A stretch of DNA of 64,000 nucleotides from UBA1738 sp045658645 (lineage in GTDB: Bacteria > Bacillota > Clostridia > UBA1381): positions 1-64,000 of the forward strand of contig JAZOVJ010000007.1 in the NCBI GenBank assembly GCA_045658645.1, in the 5' to 3' direction. This document shows, piece after piece, positions 31,733 to 39,936 of the stretch. Under the pieces are notes generated by a model. The model made no database searches, had not been told where the DNA came from, and saw only the letters and a list, made by a program, of their open reading frames with translations. The position numbers and the translations under genes are program-made. Position 1 is the stretch's first letter, and every line of letters begins with the position of its first letter.

Positions 31733-33957
31733 TACATCTTTTCGTGGAAAGTTCTTGCGATAACTTCAAGCTGCTTATCCTTTGTAAGTCTGTTGAAGTT
31801 TACAGCATATCCGCTTACACGAATTGTAAGTGAAGGATAAAGAGTAGGGTCATTCATTGCGTCTATAAGTTTCTGTCTGTTCAGAACGTTTACGTTCAGG
31901 TGATGAGCGTTTTGTGCAAAGTATCCGTCTAAAATTGCAACAAGCTTTTCAACTCTGTCGTCATCTGATGTACCAAGAGTATCAGGAGTGATTGAGAATG
32001 TGTTGGAAATACCGTCCTGACAGCAATCGTAACAGATTTTTGCAACAGAGTTCAAAGATGCCAAAGCGCCTTCAGAATCACGGCCGTGCATTGGATTTGC
32101 ACCAGGAGCAAAAGCCTCGCCGGCTTTTCTTCCGTCAGGTGTAGCGCCTGTCTTCTTACCGTATACTACGTTTGAAGTGATTGTAAGAATTGAAAGCGTA
32201 TGTTTAGCGTTACGATAAGCCTTTGTTTTGCAAAGCTCTTCATAGAAGTACTCTGTAATCCATTTAGCTATTTCGTCTACACGGTCATCATCATTACCAT
32301 ATTTAGGGAAGTCGCCTTCTGTTTTAAAGTCAACGATAATACCGCGCTCGTCCTTAATCGGAGTAACCTTTGCAAACTTGATTGCACTCAAGCTGTCTGC
32401 AAGAACACTAAGACCGCTTATACCAAAAGCCATAAGTCTTTCAGGTTCAGGGTCATGAAGAGACATCATAAGACGCTCATACGCATATCTGTCGTGCATA
32501 TAGTGAATTACGTTCATCGTGTTAACGTAAAGGTGAGCCATCCAGGAAGCATATTTCTTAAATGCTTCAAGAACCTGCAGGTAACGAAGCGGTTCTTCTT
32601 CGAAAACTCGTCCTTCAGGTGCAATCTGTTCGCCGTAAATTTCATCCTTACCGCCGTTTAAAGCCATAAGAAGAACTTTTGCAAGGTTACATCTTGCGCC
32701 AAAGAACTGCATCTGCTTACCTGTCTTCATAGCAGAAACACAGCAAGCTATAGCATAGTCATCGCCAAAATCTTTGCGCATTACATCATCGTTTTCGTAC
32801 TGAATTGAGTCAGTATCAATAGAAACCTTTGCGCAGAATTCTTTGAAGTAACGTGGTAGGGAATTGGACCACAAAACCGTAATGTTTGGTTCAGCGCTTG
32901 GCCCTAAGTTGTAAAGAGTCTGCAAGAATCTGAATGAAGTTTTAGAAACCATATGACGTCCGTCTTCTGTCATACCCGCCAAAGAACATGTTACCCATAC
33001 AGGATCGCCTGCAAACAGGTCATTGTATTCAGGAGTTCGTAAGTGTCTTACAAGACGCATTTTAAGAACTAAGTCATCAATGTATTCTTGAGCTGTAGAT
33101 TCGTTAATTACACCTTCCTTAAGGTCACGTTCAACATAGATATCAATAAATTCAGCAATTCTGCCGATGCTGTTTGCAGCACCATTCTGTTCTTTGATAG
33201 CACCGAGGTAACCAAAGTATAACCATTGAATAGCTTCCCTGGCATTGTTGGCAGGGCGTGAAATATCACAACCATAAGCTTCTGCCATTTTAACAAGCTG
33301 TGCCATAAACTCAAGTTGTTTGCTTATATCTTCAACAAGCTGAATGTTTTCAGCAGTCATATCACGCTGGCTTATGTTCTTTTTGTCAAGCTTTCTCTGC
33401 TCAATAAGGTAATCCATACCATAAAGCGCAATTCTTCTGTAGTCGCCGATGATTCTGCCTCTTGCATATGCATCAGGAAGACCTGTCAAAATACCCGCAT
33501 GACGCGCTTTTTTCATTGTATCAGAGTAAACTCTGAACACACCGTCATTATGAGTTGTACGGTATTTAAATTCGTTCTGAACATTTTCTCCAATTTCGTA
33601 TCCGTAAGCCTGGCAAGCCTGAACTGCATTACGATAGCCTGCAAATGGGTTAACGGCACGCTTTAGCGGCATATCTGTCTGAAGACCGAGAATAATATCT
33701 TTTCCCTTTTCGATGTATCCCGGCTCGTAAGTTAAGATAGAGGATACAGCGTCTGTCGCAACGTCAAGAACACCACCATTTTTTGTTTCTTCGATTAAAA
33801 GTTCGTCAACTTTATCTTTAAGGTATTGTGTACGAGAAGTAGGACCTGCAAGAAAAGAAGCATCTCCGTTATATGGGGTGTAGTTATTCTTTATAAAGTC
33901 ACTTACATTTATCTCATTTTTCCAATCGCCATCAATAAAATCTCTCCAAAATTCCAT
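31732..33957 (-). CDS. pflB: formate C-acetyltransferase (pyruvate formate-lyase)
   Basis: Cleaves pyruvate with CoA into acetyl-CoA and formate under anaerobic conditions, by a glycyl radical mechanism. The 741-residue protein contains the active-site Cys-Cys pair in AIACCVSAMKTGKQM and the radical glycine Gly716 in IRVSGYAVNF. The true start MEFWRDFIDGDW is 55 codons into the longest frame, whose upstream part is the riboswitch and promoter. AAAGGAATG lies about 10 bases before it. The acetyl-CoA goes to pta-ackA and the formate to fhs, both in this window. Confidence 0.97.
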   Translation of the reverse strand: MEFWRDFIDGDWKNEINVSDFIKNNYTPYNGDASFLAGPTSRTQYLKDKVDELLIEETKNGGVLDVATDAVSSILTYEPGYIEKGKDIILGLQTDMPLKRAVNPFAGYRNAVQACQAYGYEIGENVQNEFKYRTTHNDGVFRVYSDTMKKARHAGILTGLPDAYARGRIIGDYRRIALYGMDYLIEQRKLDKKNISQRDMTAENIQLVEDISKQLEFMAQLVKMAEAYGCDISRPANNAREAIQWLYFGYLGAIKEQNGAANSIGRIAEFIDIYVERDLKEGVINESTAQEYIDDLVLKMRLVRHLRTPEYNDLFAGDPVWVTCSLAGMTEDGRHMVSKTSFRFLQTLYNLGPSAEPNITVLWSNSLPRYFKEFCAKVSIDTDSIQYENDDVMRKDFGDDYAIACCVSAMKTGKQMQFFGARCNLAKVLLMALNGGKDEIYGEQIAPEGRVFEEEPLRYLQVLEAFKKYASWMAHLYVNTMNVIHYMHDRYAYERLMMSLHDPEPERLMAFGISGLSVLADSLSAIKFAKVTPIKDERGIIVDFKTEGDFPKYGNDDDRVDEIAKWITEYFYEELCKTKAYRNAKHTLSILTITSNVVYGKKTGATPDGRKAGEAFAPGANPMHGRDSEGALASLNSVAKICYDCCQDGISNTFSITPDTLGTSDDDRVEKLVAILDGYFAQNAHHLNVNVLNRQKLIDAMNDPTLYPSLTIRVSGYAVNFNRLTKDKQLEVIARTFHEKM

Positions 33958-33984
33958 ATTTATCATTCCTTTCTCAAATATCTC

Positions 33985-34021
33985 ATAAAAAAGGACATCC
34001 CAAGTAAAACAAAGGATGCCC
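33985..34021 (-). terminator. expression-platform terminator of the ZTP riboswitch
   Basis: Minus strand GGCATCC (34020-34014) pairs with GGATGTCC (34000-33993), followed by a run of T residues. The left arm begins in the last conserved bases of the aptamer (GGGC), so ligand-bound aptamer and terminator compete. Confidence 0.88.
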
Positions 34022-34090
34022 AGACGGTCGGCTTTTAGTAACCCCTGTTCCCGTATGGTTATCCATATTTCCGTCAGTAGCAGGGTCAAC
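34010..34090 (-). promoter_or_regulatory. ZTP riboswitch (pfl motif) upstream of pflB
   Basis: The minus-strand leader contains the ZTP/pfl signature: an outer CCCTG/CAGGG helix enclosing CTACTGACGG and ATACGGGAA, then after a linker the second subdomain GCCGACCGTCTGGGC. This closely follows the family consensus (GCCGACCGCCUGGGC). ZTP and ZMP accumulate when 10-formyl-THF runs short, and binding normally prevents the terminator, turning expression on. Here this would raise formate supply. Confidence 0.92.
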
Positions 34091-34093
34091 ATA

Positions 34094-34115
34094 ATTATAC
34101 TATATATAGTATAAT
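34094..34115. repeat. perfect 22-bp palindrome spanning the pflB -10 box and spacer
   Basis: ATTATACTATA followed directly by its reverse complement TATAGTATAAT. It covers the -10 hexamer and 16 of the 17 spacer bases of the pflB promoter, as an operator for a dimeric repressor would. Confidence 0.8.
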
Positions 34116-34122
34116 TTGTCAA
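34094..34122 (-). promoter_or_regulatory. perfect-consensus SigA promoter of pflBA
   Basis: Minus strand TTGACA, 17 bases, TATAAT; transcription should start at about 34087, at the first base pair of the ZTP aptamer. Confidence 0.9.
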
Positions 34123-34201
34123 TAAATTTAGAAAAAAGTATCAATTTTTTGTATTTTGTATAATTTTGAATATAAGTGCGGTGTAAATTAGTGCAAAATG
34201 A

Positions 34202-34513
34202 TTAGTTTAAATGAAAAATTTCAGTCAGAGGAATGCTTACAGGGCTTGTGTCAGGATTTGTTTCCATGATGTCTGCCATATACCCCCACCATTTCCAACA
34301 TGTTTCGGTAGTTCGTGATTTTGCCCAGAGTTCAGGGTCAGCGATTTCTATATAACCGTAAAGAATATTTGTTTCTTCATCAAGAAAGATAGAATAGTTG
34401 GAACCGCCGTGGTTTTTAATCATTTCTTTCACTTCAGGCCATAATGCATTGTGGCGTTTTTTGTATTCCTCAGCCATACCATCATATAATTTCATTTTGA
34501 ATGCTTTTCTCAA
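34202..34513 (-). CDS. rhaM: L-rhamnose mutarotase
   Basis: Interconverts alpha and beta L-rhamnose, helping the sugar enter the isomerase/kinase pathway. The 103-residue protein aligns with RhaM/YiiL from its first residues: RKAFKM, EEYKKRHNALWPE with the active-site Tyr17 and His21, the HGGSNYSIFLD strand, WKWWGYM, and NPDTSPVS near the end. The start is TTG at 34513, 9 bases after AAGGAG; no ATG gives the family N-terminus. It lies 28 bases downstream of tRNA-Arg on the same strand with no promoter of its own, so it is read from the tRNA promoter. Rhamnulokinase is at 43.7 kb. Confidence 0.92.
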   Translation of the reverse strand: MRKAFKMKLYDGMAEEYKKRHNALWPEVKEMIKNHGGSNYSIFLDEETNILYGYIEIADPELWAKSRTTETCWKWWGYMADIMETNPDTSPVSIPLTEIFHLN

Positions 34514-34537
34514 GATAAAACACTCCTTTTCAGTGTA
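34514..34537 (-). promoter_or_regulatory. hairpin between tRNA-Arg and rhaM covering the ribosome binding site
   Basis: Minus strand ACACT (34536-34532) pairs with AGTGT (34524-34520) around GAAAAGG, so the rhaM ribosome binding site sits in the loop and right arm. TTTTAT follows, which makes it a possible weak terminator as well as a translation control element. Confidence 0.45.
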
Positions 34538-34541
34538 GAAT

Positions 34542-34618
34542 TGGTACACCCGGCCGGATTCGAACCGGCGGCACATAGCGTCGGAGGCTATTGCTCTATC
34601 CAACTGAGCTACGGGTGC
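34542..34618 (-). tRNA. tRNA-Arg (anticodon CCG)
   Basis: A 77-base cloverleaf on the minus strand: acceptor GCACCCG/CGGGTGT, D arm GCTC/GAGC, anticodon stem ATAGC/GCTAT with loop CTCCGAC (anticodon CCG, reading CGG), T arm GCCGG/CCGGC with loop TTCGAAT, and encoded CCA. Confidence 0.97.
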
Positions 34619-34633
34619 ATTCAGACACACTTG

Positions 34634-34662
34634 ATTATAACAAAATGGTATATATTTGTCAA
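34634..34662 (-). promoter_or_regulatory. perfect-consensus SigA promoter of tRNA-Arg-rhaM
   Basis: Minus strand TTGACA, 17 bases, TATAAT, ending 16 bases before the tRNA. Confidence 0.9.
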
Positions 34663-34726
34663 ACAAAATAAAAGATTTTTAAGGACAAATAATGCTACGT
34701 AAATATACAAAAAGACAAAATTTATG

Positions 34727-34754
34727 TTGATTTTTGCCGTAAATAATATATAAT
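34727..34754 (+). promoter_or_regulatory. SigA-type promoter of the U32 peptidase gene
   Basis: TTGATT, 16 bases, TATAAT, about 55 bases before the start codon. Confidence 0.7.
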
Positions 34755-34810
34755 TATAAATGTTCAGTATATCTTGTCAGCTTAAAATTGTTTTGATAGG
34801 AGTGTGTTTT

Positions 34811-36844
34811 ATGGAATTACTTGCACCGGCAGGAAGTCTTGCGACTTTAAAGGCCGCAGTTCAAAGCGGGGCGGATGCAGTATATATAGGCGGAAGCGAG
34901 TTTTCAGCACGAAGAAGTGCTGTTAATTTTAGTTTGGATGAAATAGAAGAGGCGGCAAAATATTGCAGGCTCAGGAATGTGAAGCTGAACGTTGCAGCCA
35001 ATATTTTAATAAAAGAAAAAGAAATAGATGCATTTTTGGAATACGTGGGCAAACTAAATGATATTGGAGTAGATGCTGTCATAATACAAGACGTAGGTAT
35101 GGCAATGTCAGTACACGAAATGTATCCTGATTTACCGTTGCATGCAAGTACACAAATGACAGTAACTAATGTGGAAAGTGCGAAAAAACTTAAAGAAGCA
35201 GGCTTTTCGAGGGTTGTTCTCGCAAGAGAGCTTTCAAAGGATGCTATAGAGAAAATAACTCTGGAATCGGGGATAGAGACAGAAGTTTTTGTTCACGGTG
35301 CTCTTTGTATGTCTTATTCCGGACAGTGTCTTATGAGCAGTATGATCGGCGGAAGAAGCGGTAACCGAGGTATGTGTGCTCAGCCGTGCCGTTTGCCGTA
35401 TATTATTGGTGATAAAAAAGGTCACATTTTAAGCCCTAAAGACTTGTGTATGATAGAACACCTGAAGGAACTTGAAGAAATAGGAGTGGCTTCACTCAAG
35501 ATTGAGGGAAGACTAAAAAGAAGCGAATATACTGCTGCAGTATGCGGAATTTACAGAAAATATCTTGATACACAGGAAAAAGTATCAAAGGAAGATATGC
35601 AGGAACTGTATAACGCATTTTCCAGAAGCGGTTTTACCGATAAATATTATCTGGGAACATCTGGCAAAAGTATGATGTGTTATGAAAATCCTGCAAATGC
35701 GGCTGAAAACATTTTTACAGAAGATACGAAAAAACGTTGTCAGGAAAATGCCAACATAAAGAAAACTGAAATTTTTATATCTGCAGAACTTCGAAGAAAT
35801 AAGCCGCTGACTGTTTCTGTATGGAATAATGACGGTATTTTTGTCTCTAAAACCGGAAGTATTATGTCAGAAGAAGCAAGAAATGTCGAGCTTTCAGAAG
35901 AAAGATTAAAATTACAGCTTTTAAAATTGGGCGATACTCCTTTTTTTGCGAATGATACAGAAGTTATTTTAGATACAGGAATCACATTGCCGATTTCTGA
36001 AATAAACAATGTCAGAAGACTTGCACTGGATGAATTTGTTAAGGAAAAGAGTAAGGCTCCCGAAAGACGCAAATATGAGCGTAAAATTAAAAATTACAGC
36101 TTTGAAAAAAAAGAAGTAATACTTTGTGCAGAGGTTTGGACAAAGGAGCAGGCGAGAGCGTGTATTGAAAACGGTATAACTACTATTTATGCCGATACAC
36201 CATTGGCAAACGAACTTAAAAACATATATAAAGATGCTGAAATTATAGCGAAGCTTCCGCCAATTTTTCGTAATGACAGAAATTATGAGGAGCCACAAAC
36301 CGATGCAGTGTTGATTTCTAATATCGGACAGTCTATTGACTCTAAAAAATGCATCGGCGGATTAAGACTTAATATTTTCAATAGTGAAAGTGCGGAATTT
36401 TATAAGGATTTGGAAAGAGTTACTCTTTCGCCCGAACTAAATCTTAAAGAGTTGGCACAAATCAGTGCAAAAGGTGAAATTATAGGATATGGAAGAATTC
36501 CGCTTATGGCACTTGAGAATTGTCCTCTAAGGTCTTTAGGGAAATGCCAGAAAAACAAAAATAACGAGGTTTTAGAAGACAGACGACACGAAAAATTTCC
36601 TTTGAAGTGTAATGAGGGCTGTGTTCTGGAGGTTATAAACTCAAAACCAATATATTTGGCAGATAAACCGGAATTTGTTAACAATTTGAAAATTCGTGCA
36701 ATAAGATTGATATTTACGGTTGAAAATTTTGAAGAATGTGGTAAAATAATAAGAGAATATAGGATGGCATTTAACGGTCACATAGGAAACTCCCCGAAAG
36801 AGAATACTTTTACCAGGGGACACTACTATAGAGGCGTTGAGTAA
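34811..36844 (+). CDS. U32 family peptidase with DUF3656 domain
   Basis: A 677-residue protein. The N-terminal half is a U32 domain beginning MELLAPAGSLATLKAA, with the family signature HGALCMSYSGQCLMSS (about 182-197) followed by GNRGMCAQPCR; these cysteines are likely iron-sulfur ligands as in RlhA/TrhP-type tRNA/rRNA hydroxylation proteins. The C-terminal half matches the longer family members with a DUF3656/collagenase-like region. So despite the name, an RNA-modification role (for example 23S or tRNA hydroxylation) is more likely than proteolysis. The start follows AGGAG by 8 bases. maf follows after 35 bases and is probably cotranscribed. Confidence 0.86.
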   Translation: MELLAPAGSLATLKAAVQSGADAVYIGGSEFSARRSAVNFSLDEIEEAAKYCRLRNVKLNVAANILIKEKEIDAFLEYVGKLNDIGVDAVIIQDVGMAMSVHEMYPDLPLHASTQMTVTNVESAKKLKEAGFSRVVLARELSKDAIEKITLESGIETEVFVHGALCMSYSGQCLMSSMIGGRSGNRGMCAQPCRLPYIIGDKKGHILSPKDLCMIEHLKELEEIGVASLKIEGRLKRSEYTAAVCGIYRKYLDTQEKVSKEDMQELYNAFSRSGFTDKYYLGTSGKSMMCYENPANAAENIFTEDTKKRCQENANIKKTEIFISAELRRNKPLTVSVWNNDGIFVSKTGSIMSEEARNVELSEERLKLQLLKLGDTPFFANDTEVILDTGITLPISEINNVRRLALDEFVKEKSKAPERRKYERKIKNYSFEKKEVILCAEVWTKEQARACIENGITTIYADTPLANELKNIYKDAEIIAKLPPIFRNDRNYEEPQTDAVLISNIGQSIDSKKCIGGLRLNIFNSESAEFYKDLERVTLSPELNLKELAQISAKGEIIGYGRIPLMALENCPLRSLGKCQKNKNNEVLEDRRHEKFPLKCNEGCVLEVINSKPIYLADKPEFVNNLKIRAIRLIFTVENFEECGKIIREYRMAFNGHIGNSPKENTFTRGHYYRGVE

Positions 36845-36879
36845 AATTTATAAAAAGGTGTATAATAACAGGTAAAATT

Positions 36880-37485
36880 ATGAAAAAAATTGTTTTAGCA
36901 TCGGGTTCGCCAAGAAGACGCGAAATATTGTCGGGTGCTGGTCTTGATTTTGATGTATATATTTCAGGTGCAGATGAAGGTTCTGTAAGTCCTGACGGAA
37001 TTACATTTGGCGTATATGTTCAGGAACTTGCACTTTTAAAGGCACGTGATGCAGCAAAGTCTATTGACGAAAAAGGACATATAATTATTTCTGCAGATAC
37101 TGTTGTGGTTTGTGATAATGAAATTATGGGCAAACCAAAAAACAGAGAAGATGCATTTTTGATGCTAAAAAAACTTTCCGGTAAAAGTCATAGTGTTTTT
37201 ACCGGTATATGTGTTTGGCGCAGTGATGATGCCTTCAGCGTTTGTTCGGCACAAGAGACAAAGGTTACTTTTAAAGAATTGACAGATGAAAAAATAAACA
37301 GCTATATTTTGACCGGCGAAAGCGATGATAAAGCCGGTGCTTATGCTGTGCAAGGGAAGGGAGCGGCACTTATTAAGAGTGTAGATGGTGACTATTTAAA
37401 CGTAGTTGGATTGCCCCTTTTGAAATTACTTGAAATTTTGGAAAATGATTTTGGTTATAACTTTTTTGAAGGAGAATGTAAATGA
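36880..37485 (+). CDS. maf: Maf family nucleotide pyrophosphatase
   Basis: A house-cleaning hydrolase of dTTP, UTP and modified nucleotides, linked to septum inhibition in Bacillus. The 201-residue protein has the Maf motifs LASGSPRRREIL at residues 6-17, SADTVVV, GKPKNREDA, the HSVFTG segment and the ESDDKAGAYAVQGKGA stretch. The ribosome binding site is weak (AGGTAA), suggesting coupling to upstream translation. Its stop codon overlaps the mreB start (ATGA), a typical maf-mre arrangement in Firmicutes. Confidence 0.94.
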   Translation: MKKIVLASGSPRRREILSGAGLDFDVYISGADEGSVSPDGITFGVYVQELALLKARDAAKSIDEKGHIIISADTVVVCDNEIMGKPKNREDAFLMLKKLSGKSHSVFTGICVWRSDDAFSVCSAQETKVTFKELTDEKINSYILTGESDDKAGAYAVQGKGAALIKSVDGDYLNVVGLPLLKLLEILENDFGYNFFEGECK

Positions 37486-38510
37486 AGTTAAAGTTTTTGG
37501 ATTTTGGCAGTAATGTTTGTATTGACCTTGGAACTGCCAACACCTTGCTTTATATAAAGGGAAAAGGTATAGTTGTTCGAGAGCCGTCTGTTGTTGCGAT
37601 TGACAGATATAATCAAAAGGTGCTTGCAATAGGAAATAATGCTGATGAGATGCTTGGAAGAACACCTGAGAATATTATTGCAATACGTCCGGTGAGAGAC
37701 GGTGTTATAGCGGATTTTGAAGTTACCGAGGCTATGATGAAGAGACTTATGGGAATAGCTCTTGGAAAACTTGGGAACCTTTTTAAGCCGAAAGTTACCG
37801 TATGTGTTCCGACAGGAATTACTAATGTAGAAAAGAGAGCCGTAGTTCAATCTTTGAGTCTTGCTGGTGCAAAAGCTGTAACCTTGATTGAAGAACCGAT
37901 GGCTGCAGCACTGGGTGCAGGAGTTGAGGTTTTAAATCCGTCAGGATATATGATAGTAGATATTGGCGGTGGAACTTGCGAGGTTGCCGTAATAGCTCTT
38001 GGCGGAGTAGTTTCTTCACGTTCACTTCGTAGTGCGGGTTGTGCATTTGACGAGGCTATAATGAGTTATGTCAAGAAAAAGTACAACCTTACCATTGGCG
38101 ATAAAACCGCAGAGGAAATAAAAATTCAGTTAGGGTCAGCACTGCCGTATGCAGACGAGGGCCATTACGAAATGCGCGGACGTGATGTAATAACAGGTCT
38201 TCCAAAGAATATTCAAATTTCGTCCGGTGAAGTAAGAGAAGCTATGGCTGATAATATTTCTGACATTATCGAAGAAATCCGCAACACCCTTGAAATTACA
38301 CCTGCGGAACTTATTGCAGATGTGTTGGAAAACGGAATCATACTATCCGGCGGTGGTGCACTTATAAGAAATATTGACAAGGCTATCGAAGCGGCAATAG
38401 GTGTACCTGTTAAAATTGCAGAAAATCCGCTTGATTGTGTTGTTTTGGGAACTGCGATAGCGGCTGAAAATGAAGATATTCTTATGCGTTCCGGATTGGG
38501 TCGCAGATAA
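37482..38510 (+). CDS. mreB: rod shape-determining protein MreB
   Basis: Actin-like filament protein that organises lateral cell-wall synthesis beneath the membrane. The 342-residue sequence has the phosphate 1 motif DLGTANTLLYIKGKG near residue 14, phosphate 2 DIGGGTCEVAVIALGG, and the adenosine motif LSGGGALI. GAAGGAG precedes the ATG. It is the first gene of mreBCD, overlapping maf by 4 bases. A sporulation-type Mbl paralogue is not excluded by sequence alone, but the operon context marks it as MreB. Confidence 0.96.
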   Translation: MKLKFLDFGSNVCIDLGTANTLLYIKGKGIVVREPSVVAIDRYNQKVLAIGNNADEMLGRTPENIIAIRPVRDGVIADFEVTEAMMKRLMGIALGKLGNLFKPKVTVCVPTGITNVEKRAVVQSLSLAGAKAVTLIEEPMAAALGAGVEVLNPSGYMIVDIGGGTCEVAVIALGGVVSSRSLRSAGCAFDEAIMSYVKKKYNLTIGDKTAEEIKIQLGSALPYADEGHYEMRGRDVITGLPKNIQISSGEVREAMADNISDIIEEIRNTLEITPAELIADVLENGIILSGGGALIRNIDKAIEAAIGVPVKIAENPLDCVVLGTAIAAENEDILMRSGLGRR

Positions 38511-38531
38511 AGAAAACGAGAGGTTTTAAAA

Positions 38532-39443
38532 ATGCCTTTTTTAAGAAACAAAATTATTAAGATAATTACTATAGTCATAGTTGTTTGTGCGGTGCTTTCG
38601 GGTATGGCGTACTTTGGTAATAATCCTGTTCAACGCGCCCTTTACACAGTTATTTCACCGGTATTCAATACGGCATACTCCGTAATAACGCCTGTGCGTA
38701 AATTTTTCACAAGCATTAAAGAATCGGACAACTATGAAAAAGAGATAAAGAGTTTGAAAGAACAGGTTAATGCTCTTTCTATTGAAAATAAAAGCCGAGA
38801 AGACTATATAAACGAAAATAAGCGTTTAAAAGAACTTCTTGATTTAAAGGATAACACAATGGCGGCATATAACACCGTTACTGCACGTGTGGTTTCCTAT
38901 GAGCCAAATAGCTGGTATGATACTGTAATGCTTGGTAAAGGAACGAAAGACGGAATAAGCATCGATAATATTGTTATTACGAGTCTTGGAGTTGTTGGCC
39001 GTGTTACAGATTGCGGAAGCAACTGGGCAAAAGTGTCAACCATTATAAATTCTTCAAATTCTGTGGGTGTTAAACTCTCCCGTACAGGAGATGTAGGAGT
39101 TTTAAGCGGTGACGCAAGTCTTGCACAGGATAAAAATGCAAAGCTTGAATATTTGTCAAACGATAAAAATCTGATAAAAGGAGATATACTTGTAACTTCA
39201 GGTCTTGGTGGAGTATATCCTGCAGATCTTACTGTTGGAAAGATAATAAATATTAAATCGGACAGCGCGGGAAATCTTGATTACGGTGTTGTAGAACCAA
39301 GTGTGGATTTTTCGTCACTTTATGAAGTGCTTGTTATAACAGGAATGAAAGATGGGTATGTGCCAAAGGGCGACCCTTTAGAAGTTTCGGTAGCAGCTGA
39401 CGTTGAAGATGAAGATGTTTCAGGAGACCAAATAACAGAATGA
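38532..39443 (+). CDS. mreC: rod shape-determining protein MreC
   Basis: Links the cytoplasmic MreB filament to extracytoplasmic wall enzymes. The 303-residue protein has a short basic N-terminus, one membrane segment (about 9-28), a coiled coil (about 62-102, rich in K, E and L) and the two beta-barrel MreC domains (ARVVSYEPNSWYDTVMLGKG; LVTSGLGGVYPADLTVG). A short acidic tail follows, DVEDEDVSGD. GAGGTTT precedes the ATG. Its stop overlaps mreD. Confidence 0.95.
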   Translation: MPFLRNKIIKIITIVIVVCAVLSGMAYFGNNPVQRALYTVISPVFNTAYSVITPVRKFFTSIKESDNYEKEIKSLKEQVNALSIENKSREDYINENKRLKELLDLKDNTMAAYNTVTARVVSYEPNSWYDTVMLGKGTKDGISIDNIVITSLGVVGRVTDCGSNWAKVSTIINSSNSVGVKLSRTGDVGVLSGDASLAQDKNAKLEYLSNDKNLIKGDILVTSGLGGVYPADLTVGKIINIKSDSAGNLDYGVVEPSVDFSSLYEVLVITGMKDGYVPKGDPLEVSVAADVEDEDVSGDQITE

Positions 39444-39931
39444 AGATTTTTAAAGATATAAAATACTTTCTGATATGCTTTTTTGTTATTATTTTTGAAC
39501 TTACTGTAGGGAAGTACCTTGCAATTTCAGGCACTGTTCCTATGCTTTCTTTTTGTCTTTCTTTAGTTATAGCAACAAAGGAAGAAAAACTTGACTACAT
39601 AGTTACTATCGCCATTGTAATTGGGGTATTGTCTGATTTGTTTTCTGGTCACGGCTTTGGAATATATACCCTAACTTTCACTTTAGCAGTGATTTCAACT
39701 TATCTTTTAAGGAATAATATATTTTCTTCAACTGCTTTGTTTATAATTTGTAATACCTTTATTTTAACGTTGATTTTCAGTGTTATATACTATATTTTTA
39801 ATATTTTGAACGTAGGAATAGCTTTTGGCACAATGATTTCAAATATAGCTGTTCCAACAGCGATATATAATGCAGTTGTAAGTATTGTATTTTACTTAAT
39901 TCTTAACTTGACTCTTTATAGAAGGAGGTAG
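39440..39931 (+). CDS. mreD: rod shape-determining protein MreD
   Basis: A 163-residue integral membrane protein with about five hydrophobic segments, the size and position expected of MreD, the third component of the MreBCD wall-elongation complex. Sequence conservation in MreD is low, so the call rests on topology, length, and location between mreC (4-base overlap) and the class B penicillin-binding protein. It has no strong ribosome binding site of its own, so it is probably translated by coupling from mreC. Confidence 0.9.
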   Translation: MKIFKDIKYFLICFFVIIFELTVGKYLAISGTVPMLSFCLSLVIATKEEKLDYIVTIAIVIGVLSDLFSGHGFGIYTLTFTLAVISTYLLRNNIFSSTALFIICNTFILTLIFSVIYYIFNILNVGIAFGTMISNIAVPTAIYNAVVSIVFYLILNLTLYRRR

Positions 39932-39936
39932 AGATT

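Noticed and set aside
33958..34122. 55 extra N-terminal residues for pyruvate formate-lyase
   Set aside because: This stretch is the promoter, ZTP riboswitch and terminator; the open frame is incidental.
34514..34666. Extended coding frame for rhaM through the tRNA gene
   Set aside because: It would translate the tRNA-Arg sequence; alignment with rhamnose mutarotase begins at the TTG at 34513.
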